Below, piece after piece: positions 16,830-24,940 of a stretch of DNA of 44,783 nucleotides. A program made the position numbers and the translations under genes. The DNA comes from an uncultured bacterium (GTDB lineage: Bacteria > DUMJ01): assembly GCA_937958695.1 (NCBI GenBank), contig CALGNK010000030.1:1-44783 (forward strand), written 5' to 3'. Positions within the stretch are counted from its first letter, which is position 1. The number at the start of each line of letters is the position of its first letter. Below the pieces are notes generated by a model. It did not search any database. It was given only the letters and a program-made list of their open reading frames with translations, and was not told the DNA's origin.

Positions 16830-18812
16830 CTATTTCATTACCTCCTTCTCTATTGTATATGTCCTTATCTTTCTTAATGGATTGAATTCCCTTCCTCCAC
16901 CTTCAAAGAATTTACCAAAGAATTCGACAAATTGTAATCTACTTGAATGGACAAATGCACCAAAGGCATTTATAACCATATTAAACAAGTGTCCTCCAAT
17001 AAAGACTATTATCCCTATTATAGTTCCAAGTATTGGTATACCACTAAAGGTTTTTACCAATTCATTTACTACGGTTGCTATAACACCAGTAGCTAACCCT
17101 AAAGCTAGTAATCGTGAGTAAGACAAAACGTCGCTTAAGTAACTTATTACTGAGTAGAGACTACCCAATCCACTAGTAATCTTAAGGAATATGGACTTCT
17201 GATGTCTACCCTGTGTGGCAACCAATGCTATAGCCATAATTAAAGTAAAATATATAGCTGGTTTGCTGATAGACTTTAACCCTTCTACCATAAACGTTCC
17301 ACCGGTAAGTATTATAGATAGAAGAAAGATTATCCAGAAGAGCTGATCAAAGATAGCTTCTTTATACTGTTTTCTCTTAAGGTTTAATAGCATCTTTACA
17401 AATAATCCAAATATTATCTGTATAAAGCCTAAAGCTAAAGATAAACCTAAAAAGATAATAGGGTCTTTTAATGGGTCAAAAAGAGTCAATCTTTTTCTTA
17501 TAGGTTCAAAGAAAGCTAAAAATGTAAATGCCTCTGAGACATTACCAAACCATCCACCAGTAATAGCCCCTGCAATAATAGTAAATAATCCACATACAAA
17601 TAGAAGTTTCAGTAACTTCTTTCTATGTTTTTCAATAACTAAACTTTTATATAGGTACAGAGAAAGAATAGATAGAATTATCCCGTAGAAGGCATCGGTA
17701 AGACACAGAGCAAAAAAGACAGCAAAGAAAGGTGCCAATAGTGGGGTGGGATCAAACTCTTTACTGTTAGGATATCCATATATGCCAGTAACGACTTCAA
17801 ACGGCGAAACAAAAGAGTTGTTTTCTAAAGCTATTGGCGGTTCATCATCAGGTCCTGGCGCAGATGTTTCTATGTATAGATCTTCAAATCTAGCTTCTAA
17901 TATCTCCTTTATCTTTTTAGCATCTTTCTCTTTGATCCATCCCGTTATAAAGAACATCTTCTTTGTATGCACAATTCTACCAAGATGTTCATATCTGACA
18001 AGATCATCCTGATGACTATCATATTGGACATAAAGAGCATTAAGTAATATCTCCCCTTTTTCTTTTATCTCTCTAAGGATATTTTCCCTTCTCTTTATGA
18101 GATTATCTATCTTTCTTTCGATAACAGATAACTCTTCCTTAGGGGTTCCAGAAAATTTCTCTAGATTGAATACAGTCACATTATATTTAGAAAATATCCC
18201 CCTTATCTCTGTAGTTATATCTCTATGAGCGGTAATAATAAAGAAAGCATATTGAGACGTTTCTTTTACAACAGACACATCTGCTAGATAATTCCTAATT
18301 TCTTCAGCAAATTTCTCTAGGTCACCTTTTCTTATCTGGCAGAAGAACACATCTACATATTTCAGTTCTCTTATGATCCTAATAGGAATATTTAGATTTT
18401 CAAATGGCATTAGAATCTCTTTATCTTGCAGTAAGGTATTTATTGAATTTCTAATCTCTTCTAATGAGGATTGCCAAGACTCGATAGTATCATGTCCACC
18501 GTTATTGTTAAAATTTCCAATAAGATCTTCCTTCTCTTTGCTAGATAAAGGAAGCTTTTGAGGGACAAATAAGTCTATAACACTACCCTTTGTCTCTATA
18601 AAGTCTTTTAGAAACAATATATTTGACTTTATTCTATTAAGCTCTCTACTAATATCTGAAATCTTAGATGGTAACCAATCTAAATCAAAGTCATTATCTT
18701 TATTAATCTTTTCTATTTCAATAGCGCCTAAGTTCTGTAATAAAGATACAACATTTTCCTCCTCATCTTTATGCCCAACTAGAAAAAGTCTAAGCATTGG
18801 GAGGATAGCCAT
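16830..18812 (-). CDS. atpI: V-type ATPase subunit I (a-type stator)
   Basis: Large membrane stator that forms the ion half-channels and anchors the peripheral stalks. 660 residues: a soluble N-terminal half (about 1-345) and a C-terminal half with seven to eight transmembrane helices. The channel helix contains YSRLLALGLATGVIA, whose Arg is the conserved ring-facing residue, and the last helices contain GGHLFNMVINAFGAFVHSSRLQFVEFFGKF, highly typical of the family. The start ATG follows the upstream stop with no gap (TAAATG); a second ATG five codons in is possible. Confidence 0.95.
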   Translation of the reverse strand: MAILPMLRLFLVGHKDEEENVVSLLQNLGAIEIEKINKDNDFDLDWLPSKISDISRELNRIKSNILFLKDFIETKGSVIDLFVPQKLPLSSKEKEDLIGNFNNNGGHDTIESWQSSLEEIRNSINTLLQDKEILMPFENLNIPIRIIRELKYVDVFFCQIRKGDLEKFAEEIRNYLADVSVVKETSQYAFFIITAHRDITTEIRGIFSKYNVTVFNLEKFSGTPKEELSVIERKIDNLIKRRENILREIKEKGEILLNALYVQYDSHQDDLVRYEHLGRIVHTKKMFFITGWIKEKDAKKIKEILEARFEDLYIETSAPGPDDEPPIALENNSFVSPFEVVTGIYGYPNSKEFDPTPLLAPFFAVFFALCLTDAFYGIILSILSLYLYKSLVIEKHRKKLLKLLFVCGLFTIIAGAITGGWFGNVSEAFTFLAFFEPIRKRLTLFDPLKDPIIFLGLSLALGFIQIIFGLFVKMLLNLKRKQYKEAIFDQLFWIIFLLSIILTGGTFMVEGLKSISKPAIYFTLIMAIALVATQGRHQKSIFLKITSGLGSLYSVISYLSDVLSYSRLLALGLATGVIATVVNELVKTFSGIPILGTIIGIIVFIGGHLFNMVINAFGAFVHSSRLQFVEFFGKFFEGGGREFNPLRKIRTYTIEKEVMK

Positions 18813-19127
18813 TTATCCAACCACCTTCTCTTTTATCCAATTCACGATAATTTGTCTTCTCTCTTCTAGTAAAGATTTAAATCTTTCCAAGAGAAGATTA
18901 TTTTCTCTTAATAAAATTTCTCTAATCTCTTCTATTTCTCTTTTAGTCTTTTCAATTGCTAATCTTCTCTCTTCTTCTATATCTAATCTGGCCTGATTAA
19001 TTATTTCTAAAGCTTCTCTCCTAGCCCTCTCTTCAATCTCTTTGGCTCTAGCTTTAGCTTCCCCTAATATCTTTTCACTATTACTCTCTATATTCTGAAT
19101 CTGAGTAAGTATATCCTCTGGTTTCAT
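18813..19127 (-). CDS. V-type ATPase small coiled-coil stalk subunit (H/G-like)
   Basis: First gene of the operon. 104 residues, almost entirely charged coiled coil (GEAKARAKEIEERARREALE and similar) without transmembrane segments, ending IVNWIKEKVVG. In Thermus and archaeal A-type ATPase operons a small protein of this type at this position pairs with subunit E in the peripheral stalk. Function inferred from position and composition, since coiled coils diverge quickly. GGAGGCG lies upstream of the ATG. Confidence 0.8.
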   Translation of the reverse strand: MKPEDILTQIQNIESNSEKILGEAKARAKEIEERARREALEIINQARLDIEEERRLAIEKTKREIEEIREILLRENNLLLERFKSLLEERRQIIVNWIKEKVVG

Positions 19128-19152
19128 TCACATCGCCTCCGCTTAGGAAGAT

Positions 19153-19182
19153 ATTCTAACATACTATTCTACGTATAGTCAA
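19153..19182 (-). promoter_or_regulatory. Promoter of the V-ATPase operon
   Basis: On the minus strand TTGACT (19177-19182) and TAGAAT (19153-19158) are 18 bases apart; each matches the housekeeping consensus at five of six positions. Predicted start of transcription is near 19146, about 20 bases before the first ATG of the operon. Confidence 0.75.
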
Positions 19183-19219
19183 ATATTACGCAATTTTTAG
19201 TTTAAAGATTTGTCTAAAC

Positions 19220-19248
19220 TTGATTTAGAAACTACTATCCTATACAAT
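19220..19248 (+). promoter_or_regulatory. Possible promoter of the PAC2-family gene
   Basis: TTGATT (19220-19225) and TACAAT (19243-19248) are 17 bases apart. They sit in the 140-base gap shared with the divergent V-ATPase promoter. The implied start of transcription falls very close to the ribosome-binding site at 19254-19259, so the exact site is uncertain. Confidence 0.45.
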
Positions 19249-19266
19249 TTAATAGGAGGGATACAT

Positions 19267-20151
19267 ATGGATGATTTGATAGTATATGAAAAGATCGAGT
19301 TAAATAAACCATATTTGGTTATGGGTTTCTATGGCTGGCCTAACGCTGGCGAGGTAGCTACTAACACATTACTCTATCTTATAAAAAATCTTTCCGCAAA
19401 GATCTATGCAGAGATAAATCCTGAAGACTTCTATATCCTAACTACATCAGAATATGCAAGGCCTCAGGGAGCTATAGAGAAAGGAACTCTAGTAGCATTT
19501 GATCCGCCAAAAACAGTCTTGTACTACTGGAAGAATGAGAAGGGGAATGATATTCTGTTTCTACTAGGAAGAGAGCCAGATATAAGATGGAAAAAGTATT
19601 CAGATACTATACTTGATTTTCTGTCAAAATTTGGTCTAAAAAGAGTATTTACTATAGGAGGAGAGTATGCTCTAGTTCCTCATACTAGAGACCCTAGAAT
19701 ATCGGTTGTGGTTAATAACGAGAGATTAAAGGAAGAGATTAAGGGATTAAATATAGATTTCGTTGATTATAGTGGTCCTACTAGTATTCACACATATCTA
19801 CTATTGGCATGTAAGATTAGAGGGATAGACTGTATAAGCCTCTGGGGAGATGCGCCTAACTATATACAGATGTATAATCCAAAGGTCTCTTATTTCGTGT
19901 TAAAAATACTTGTAAAGCTCTTAGGTATAGAGATACCTCTAGAAGATATAAAGAAGGAAGGGGAAAATTTTGAGCAGCAGATTTCTAAAGCTATTGCACA
20001 AAAACCTGAGGCTCAAGAGTTCCTAGAGAAGCTAGAAGAAGCTTATGACGAAAGCAAAAAAGCAGACAGTTCTGATAAAGGAGAGATAGAAGAACTTATA
20101 AAAGGAGTAGAAGACTTCTTAAGGCGGGATGGGCAAGAAAAATCAGAATGA
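19267..20151 (+). CDS. PAC2-family protein
   Basis: 294 residues with the PAC2 (proteasome assembly chaperone 2) fold, widespread in archaea and in bacteria without proteasomes, where its job is unknown. Recognisable features are KPYLVMGFYGWPNAGEVA at the start, DILFLLGREPDIRW, FTIGGEYALVPHTRDPR, GPTSIHTYLLLACKIRGID and LWGDAPNYIQMYNPK. A charged C-terminal tail follows from about 235. The ATG at 19267 was chosen for its AGGAGGG ribosome-binding site; an upstream in-frame TTG (19210) lacks one. Followed 15 bases later by a methyltransferase gene. Confidence 0.82.
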   Translation: MDDLIVYEKIELNKPYLVMGFYGWPNAGEVATNTLLYLIKNLSAKIYAEINPEDFYILTTSEYARPQGAIEKGTLVAFDPPKTVLYYWKNEKGNDILFLLGREPDIRWKKYSDTILDFLSKFGLKRVFTIGGEYALVPHTRDPRISVVVNNERLKEEIKGLNIDFVDYSGPTSIHTYLLLACKIRGIDCISLWGDAPNYIQMYNPKVSYFVLKILVKLLGIEIPLEDIKKEGENFEQQISKAIAQKPEAQEFLEKLEEAYDESKKADSSDKGEIEELIKGVEDFLRRDGQEKSE

Positions 20152-20166
20152 GAGTATAGACGGGTA

Positions 20167-20928
20167 ATGGGTCAAGTATATGGAGATAAGTTTGCAAAAG
20201 TATACAATATAATGTGGGGCAACTTTGCAGAAAATGTAGCTCCAGTCTTACTAGAATTTTATCGTAATAGGTGTAATATCTCTAATAAATATATTTTAGA
20301 CCTTTGTTGTGGAACTGGTCAATTGGCAAAGTATTTTCTTAAGGAAGATTATTATGTTATAGGGATTGACCTTTCTGAAGGCATGCTCTACTATGCTCAG
20401 GAGAACAATAGAGAATTTATTGAAGAAGGTAAGGCAAGATTTATAAAGGCCGATGCTTGCAATTTCACAATTGATGAGGAGGTTGGTCTAGTAGTTTCTA
20501 CATATGATGCCATAAATCATATAAAGGATATAGAATCATTGAGAAACTGTTTTATTTCGGTTTATAGAGCGCTTATTGAGAGTGGATACTTTATTTTTGA
20601 TCTAAATACACGGTTTGGACTAAAGAATAGTTGGAATTCATTGAATTTCATAGATAGGGGTAATATAGTACTGTTAAATAGAGGTATATACGATGAAGAG
20701 AATAATGTAGCGGTAACAAGAATCACTGGCTTCATTCAAAATGAAGACGAATTGTACGAGAGATTTGATGAAGTAGTATACAATATTGGCTATGACTTAA
20801 ACGAAGTTAAAAGTCTTTTAGAAGAATCAGGTTTTAGAGATGTATATTTTGCAAAGTTGAGAGACTTAGGTAATCCAATTTTAGAGCCGGAAAAAGAATA
20901 TAGGGTATTTACAGTTGCAAAAAAGTAG
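20167..20928 (+). CDS. SAM-dependent methyltransferase (class I)
   Basis: 253 residues with a Rossmann-fold methyltransferase core: motif I ILDLCCGTGQLAKYFL near 43-58, the acidic end of strand 2 in VIGIDLSEGMLYYAQ, ADACNF, and motif IV-like LVVSTYDAINHI. Resembles the small stand-alone methyltransferases of the TylM1/DesVI type. The substrate cannot be inferred; no biosynthetic genes are near. It follows the PAC2 gene closely and probably shares its transcript; the ribosome-binding site is poor. Confidence 0.8.
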   Translation: MGQVYGDKFAKVYNIMWGNFAENVAPVLLEFYRNRCNISNKYILDLCCGTGQLAKYFLKEDYYVIGIDLSEGMLYYAQENNREFIEEGKARFIKADACNFTIDEEVGLVVSTYDAINHIKDIESLRNCFISVYRALIESGYFIFDLNTRFGLKNSWNSLNFIDRGNIVLLNRGIYDEENNVAVTRITGFIQNEDELYERFDEVVYNIGYDLNEVKSLLEESGFRDVYFAKLRDLGNPILEPEKEYRVFTVAKK

Positions 20929-20939
20929 ATAGGAGTATT

Positions 20940-21045
20940 CCTAGACTATGAGGGAGAAACCGTATGACTAAAGGTATGCTAGGTTAGAATATTACTGGGG
21001 CAAGAAACCCTAATTACTAGACTTAGGTCATGGGGGAGAATGAAC
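20940..21045 (+). other. Structured non-coding stretch, possible remnant of an IS200/IS605-type right end
   Basis: No reading frame explains this stretch. It holds short nested stems: CCTAG (20940-20944) with CTAGG (20979-20983), GGG with CCC around 20997-21010, and CCTAA (21009-21013) with TTAGG (21023-21027). It ends GGGGGAGAATGAAC. Its look, with a GAAACCGTATGACT core and serial small hairpins, recalls the 3' ends of tnpB genes where guide-type RNAs lie. No transposase is adjacent, so this is tentative. Confidence 0.25.
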
Positions 21046-21159
21046 TTAATGTATTTCCTGTATTTTGTAGAAAAAACATTTATACCAAGAGCACTAGACG
21101 CTGAAGAATCTACTTTTCAATACAAGTCTAGAGAAATAATGATTTATTATTGGAATTAG
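21040..21159 (+). CDS. Short open frame, possibly a gene relic
   Basis: A 39-codon frame beginning ATG at 21040 or, with better spacing from GGGGGAG, ATG 21049, ending TAG at 21157-21159. It encodes a peptide starting MNLMYFLYFVEKTFIPRALD and ending MIYYWN. Composition is protein-like and codon use resembles its neighbours, but no family is recognised. It may be the tail of a decayed gene or a chance frame. Confidence 0.2.
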   Translation: MNLMYFLYFVEKTFIPRALDAEESTFQYKSREIMIYYWN

Positions 21160-21166
21160 GGGGGCT

Positions 21167-21766
21167 TTACTGTAAAGATTGGAACCTTTTCACATAGGTA
21201 TTCTCTAATCTAGAGACAATGACCTTAGCGAAAATAGAAGAGATGGCAGATTTAATTATATCCGGGATAATAAATGGGAAAAATCCAAGCCTTAATACTC
21301 CAGTTATATCAGTACTCTTTCCTAGATAGAGGTTAAGAATTATATATAGGTATGGTAAGCCTACAAGATATATAGCCAACAAGCCAATAAAAGAAGCTAG
21401 AAAGTAATTTTTTAATAGACCTTTATTTTTCTCTAGCACTTTACCTGACAGCCAGCTGGCAAGAATAAATCCTAGAAGGAAGCCAAAAGTAGGTTTTAAT
21501 ATATAAATAAACCCACCATAAGGAGGCGAAGCAAAAACAGGAATGCCTATAAGGCCCAGAAGTATATAAACTAACATACTTATGGCTCCTAGTCTAGGGC
21601 CTAAAATCATTCCAGAAAGGAGTGATATCATAGGCAAAAGGCTAAAAGGAACGAGCATTGTTCCTGTTCCTAACCTGACGATGACAGCAGAGACTGCCGC
21701 CAAAGCAGTAAAGAGTGAAACCCTGGTTATATCTTTAGAAGAAATGTCTATTTTTCTGTTCATCAT
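21167..21766 (-). CDS. bioY: Biotin transporter BioY (ECF S-component)
   Basis: Membrane substrate-binding component for biotin uptake, working alone or with a shared ECF energising module. 199 residues, about six transmembrane helices. BioY signatures: VPFSLLPMISLLSGMILGPR near 40-60, VYILLGLIGIPVFAS and GGFIYILKPTFGFLLGFILA. No EcfA/EcfT genes are nearby, so it probably uses a shared module encoded elsewhere. The start ATG (21766, with another at 21763) is preceded by AAGGAGGG. A strong promoter lies upstream and a small hairpin (AAGCA-GTTGA-TGCTT) lies in the leader. Confidence 0.88.
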   Translation of the reverse strand: MMNRKIDISSKDITRVSLFTALAAVSAVIVRLGTGTMLVPFSLLPMISLLSGMILGPRLGAISMLVYILLGLIGIPVFASPPYGGFIYILKPTFGFLLGFILASWLSGKVLEKNKGLLKNYFLASFIGLLAIYLVGLPYLYIILNLYLGKSTDITGVLRLGFFPFIIPDIIKSAISSIFAKVIVSRLENTYVKRFQSLQ

Positions 21767-21823
21767 AAACTAAATCCCTCCTTAAAAATCTTAAGACAAG
21801 CATCAACTGCTTTTGCATCATAT

Positions 21824-21853
21824 AGTATAATTCTATCTCTCTGAACCTGTCAA
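21824..21853 (-). promoter_or_regulatory. bioY promoter
   Basis: On the minus strand TTGACA (21848-21853) and TATACT (21824-21829) are 18 bases apart. The leader of about 50 bases before the ATG includes a 5-bp hairpin AAGCA/TGCTT immediately downstream of the predicted start, a possible operator. Confidence 0.75.
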
Positions 21854-21907
21854 TCATTTTGTTGGAGTTATTTCTTTTTTAAAATATCATTATAAATGAC
21901 TTAATTA

Positions 21908-21927
21908 AATCTATGATAAAATAGATT
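21908..21927 (+). promoter_or_regulatory. Inverted repeat upstream of the MFS gene
   Basis: AATCTAT-GATAAA-ATAGATT is a perfect 7-bp inverted repeat 13 bases before the exporter ATG. It covers the likely -10 region (GATAAAAT), a usual place for a TetR/MarR-type repressor to bind. No regulator gene is adjacent. Confidence 0.4.
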
Positions 21928-21939
21928 ATATTTATAGAG

Positions 21940-23364
21940 ATGAAAGTAAATTTGGAGGATAGAGCGGAAATAGAGAAGACCAATATATTAGAATATAAAA
22001 AATTACAGAATACAGTTCTAATCATTTCTATAACAAGTTCTTTTCTTACAGCATTTTTAGGTGCAGCAGCAAATATCGCCTTACCTCTACTTAGTAGAGA
22101 ATTGCTACTAGATACCGTGTTGCTTACGTGGATAAACACATCGTATCTACTCTCAACTACTATATTTCTAGTTCCATTTGGCAGATTATCTGATATCTAT
22201 GGTAGAAAGAGGATCTTTCTATATGGAGTTTCTGTTTTCACACTATCTTCTATTCTCTGTGGAATAGTAAACAGATATATCTTTTTAATAATATTTAGGA
22301 TAATTCAAGGAATTGGTGCAGGTATGTTATTTGCTACTAGTACAGCTTTATTAACCTCTGTATTTTCTGTTGGAGAAAGAGGTAAGGCGTTGGGTGTTAA
22401 TGTCACCTCAGTGTATCTAGGGCTTTCTCTTGGCCCATTTTTAGGGGGTATATTAACTAAGAATTTTGGGTGGAGGAGTATATTTATATTTAGCGGTACA
22501 TTAGGAATTATTACTATAACACTTATTCTTACCAATCTAAAGGAGGAGTGGATAGAGGCTAAAGGGGAAACTTTTGATATCTTTGGAACAATAATATATG
22601 GAGTTACAATAGCTAGCTTTATGTATGGATTTACTAGATTACCAAGTAAAACAGGATTCTATTGGATATTAATTGGAATCTTAGGATTTATAACATTCTT
22701 TTATAATTCCTCTAGAATAAAGACCCCAATATTAGATATACATCTCTTTCTTAATAATAGGGCTTTTTCCCTGTCAAATGTTTCTGCATTGATAAATTAT
22801 AGTGCAACTTCTGCGGTATCTCTCCTTCTAAGTCTATATCTACAACAGATAAAAGGATTAGATCCTCAGTCCGCTGGTATGGCACTAATCTTTCAACCTT
22901 TGACACAGGCATTATTTTCTCCTTTAGCAGGGAGACTCTCTGATAGGATTCAGCCAGGATATATAGCTTCTATAGGAATGTTCTTTACAGCACTGGGATT
23001 ATTTTTATTAAGATACATAGATGTCCATATACCTATAACATTTATAATTTTCTGTTCTATAATACTAGGCTTTGGCTTTGGTTTATTCTCATCTCCTAAT
23101 ACTAATGCTATTATGAGCTCTGTTGATAGGAAAGTATATGGTATAGCGTCCTCTATGGTTGCCACGATGAGAATGTTAGGGCAGACATTTAGTATGGGTA
23201 TATCAGCAATAGTATTTACTCTGATTATTGGAAAGGCTCAGATAGGGTCAGAAAACTATTCCTTACTGATCACTAGTATAAAATTACTGTTTACCATCTT
23301 TACTATCTTATGTTGCTTTGGCATTTTTACCTCTTTAACCAGAGGAAAGATAATAAGAGATTGA
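21940..23364 (+). CDS. MFS drug/solute exporter, DHA2 (EmrB/QacA) type
   Basis: Proton- or ion-driven efflux protein in the inner membrane. 474 residues with about 14 hydrophobic helices. Motif A is GRLSDIYGRKRIF, the antiporter motif C region reads LGPFLGGILTKNFGWRSIF, and a repeated motif A-like AGRLSDRIQPGY occurs in the second half. There is no clear Shine-Dalgarno sequence before the ATG. Substrate unknown. The adjacent dehydrogenase gene is 29 bases downstream with its own good ribosome-binding site, so the two are probably co-transcribed. Confidence 0.9.
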   Translation: MKVNLEDRAEIEKTNILEYKKLQNTVLIISITSSFLTAFLGAAANIALPLLSRELLLDTVLLTWINTSYLLSTTIFLVPFGRLSDIYGRKRIFLYGVSVFTLSSILCGIVNRYIFLIIFRIIQGIGAGMLFATSTALLTSVFSVGERGKALGVNVTSVYLGLSLGPFLGGILTKNFGWRSIFIFSGTLGIITITLILTNLKEEWIEAKGETFDIFGTIIYGVTIASFMYGFTRLPSKTGFYWILIGILGFITFFYNSSRIKTPILDIHLFLNNRAFSLSNVSALINYSATSAVSLLLSLYLQQIKGLDPQSAGMALIFQPLTQALFSPLAGRLSDRIQPGYIASIGMFFTALGLFLLRYIDVHIPITFIIFCSIILGFGFGLFSSPNTNAIMSSVDRKVYGIASSMVATMRMLGQTFSMGISAIVFTLIIGKAQIGSENYSLLITSIKLLFTIFTILCCFGIFTSLTRGKIIRD

Positions 23365-23393
23365 TAGCTTATTGTAGTTGGAGGTGAAGATTA

Positions 23394-24167
23394 ATGGATA
23401 GTGAATATAAGGACAAGGTTGTAGTTGTAACTGGAGGGGCACAAGGAATAGGTTATGCCATCTCTAAGGCATATCTAAGTGAAGGAGCATATGTCTCTAT
23501 AATAGATATAGACGAAGAGGCTCTTAATGAGATTAAGGCATTAGATTTTAAAGAATTTGAGGACAGGGTTATGTATATAAGATGTGATCTGGCAAGTGAA
23601 GAAGAAATAATAACGGCGTGTAGTATGATAATCAAAAGATTCAAAAAGATAGATATACTTATTAATAATGCTGGAATTGGCTCAACTAAGAGTATCTTTG
23701 AAAGGGAGACTTGGGAATGGGATAGGGTAATTAATGTAAACCTTAGAGCACCTTACCTTATGACCAAATATCTAGCCAAGAATATGAATGAAGGAGGGTC
23801 CATTATTAATATAGCTTCTACAAGGGCATTTATGTCTGAACCAAATACTGAACCATACTCTGCATCGAAAGGAGGATTAGTAGCGTTAACCCATTCTCTA
23901 GCAATATCCCTTTCCCCTTATAAGATTAGAGTAAACTGTATTAGCCCTGGATGGATAGAGACCTCTAGTTATAAGAAGATTTCAAAGAGGACTACTCCAC
24001 AACTTAGAGATGTAGACCATTCTCAGCACCCAGTAGGAAGAGTAGGAGTTCCTGAAGACATAGCATATGCCTGCCTCTTTTTAACATCAAAAAAGGCAGG
24101 CTTTATTACAGGGACAAATCTAATGGTAGACGGTGGGATGACTATAAAAATGATCTACGCAGAATAA
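23394..24167 (+). CDS. Short-chain dehydrogenase/reductase
   Basis: NAD(P)-dependent oxidoreductase of the classical SDR family. 257 residues: cofactor loop TGGAQGIG at 13-20, D38 after beta-2 (SIIDID) suggesting NAD preference, NNAG at 91-94, catalytic S142, Y155 and K159 (YSASKGG), and PGWIETS after the active site. Similar to glucose/3-oxoacyl-type dehydrogenases; substrate unknown. GGAGGTGA lies before the ATG. Its stop is a single base from the stop of the convergent LolA-like gene, so the two transcripts must overlap. Confidence 0.9.
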   Translation: MDSEYKDKVVVVTGGAQGIGYAISKAYLSEGAYVSIIDIDEEALNEIKALDFKEFEDRVMYIRCDLASEEEIITACSMIIKRFKKIDILINNAGIGSTKSIFERETWEWDRVINVNLRAPYLMTKYLAKNMNEGGSIINIASTRAFMSEPNTEPYSASKGGLVALTHSLAISLSPYKIRVNCISPGWIETSSYKKISKRTTPQLRDVDHSQHPVGRVGVPEDIAYACLFLTSKKAGFITGTNLMVDGGMTIKMIYAE

Positions 24168-24168
24168 G

Positions 24169-24924
24169 CTACTTGCCAGGCTGTGATCCGAATGGAAATC
24201 CAGGAGTCCCTTGAATAGTCCCACCCTTTATTATCTTAGCATCCTTAGGAAAACTCCTTAAGCTAGCGACCTTAAGACCTATATTATGCTTTATATCCAG
24301 AAGTTCTATTATCCCAATGGACTGTCCCTTGGTGTCAAACAACTCTATCTTTATGGGGCTCAAGGAATTCTTTTCTAAATAAAAGATTCCCTTACCAAAA
24401 TCTCCTTTCTGATTCTGCTTTAAAGTAGCGGTCAGAATATAAACATCTTTTTTATCTATCTTCTTTTCCTCTACAGTTAAATCATAAGCCTTTTCCAGTT
24501 CTGTAAAGATGGATGTGGGATTAGTAAAATCTATAGTAGATGTGGTGGTCTGTTTCTGTTCTATCTTACTTTGGACTACTTGGTTAGTTATTGGAGAATA
24601 CATGCTCAGAAGGTTCTTCTCGTTATCAATAAGCATTACAGTTCCCTTAAAGGTGTCTGGTTCTAAGTATGTAATTCTTACTATTGTAGGATTAGTAATA
24701 GTTTCTACTTTAAATCTATATGTAAGTTTTGTGGTCTGAGTAGAACCTGAGCTAACGCCTGTGATATTCATACTCATCTTTATATCTACATAAGAATCTT
24801 TTACGTCCTTTGTCTCACTCTTTATCTTATCTATAAGTTCTTTAGGTGTAATAGCAAAAGCCAAAGAATTTATAGTGACAATAAAACAGATAAGAACTAC
24901 AGTTACTAAAATTTTCCTTTGCAT
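24169..24924 (-). CDS. LolA-like outer-membrane lipoprotein-sorting protein
   Basis: 251 residues with an N-terminal signal peptide (about 1-24, ending SLAFA). The body matches the LolA/LolB-like half-barrel family that carries lipids or lipoproteins across the periplasm: YRFKVETITNPTIVRITYLEPDTFKGTVMLIDNEKNLLSMY-like pattern (seen as TNPTIVRITYLEP and GTVMLIDNEKNLLSMYSP). The C-terminus is Gly/Pro-rich. It follows a beta-barrel gene by 16 bases in the same direction, consistent with envelope work. AGGAGGCG precedes the ATG. Confidence 0.78.
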   Translation of the reverse strand: MQRKILVTVVLICFIVTINSLAFAITPKELIDKIKSETKDVKDSYVDIKMSMNITGVSSGSTQTTKLTYRFKVETITNPTIVRITYLEPDTFKGTVMLIDNEKNLLSMYSPITNQVVQSKIEQKQTTTSTIDFTNPTSIFTELEKAYDLTVEEKKIDKKDVYILTATLKQNQKGDFGKGIFYLEKNSLSPIKIELFDTKGQSIGIIELLDIKHNIGLKVASLRSFPKDAKIIKGGTIQGTPGFPFGSQPGK

Positions 24925-24940
24925 CTTCGCCTCCTAATGT

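Noticed and set aside
21879-22139. Minus-strand frame at the start of the MFS gene as a regulator
   Set aside because: Ser/Ile/Phe-rich shadow of membrane helices, with no helix-turn-helix and no ribosome-binding site.
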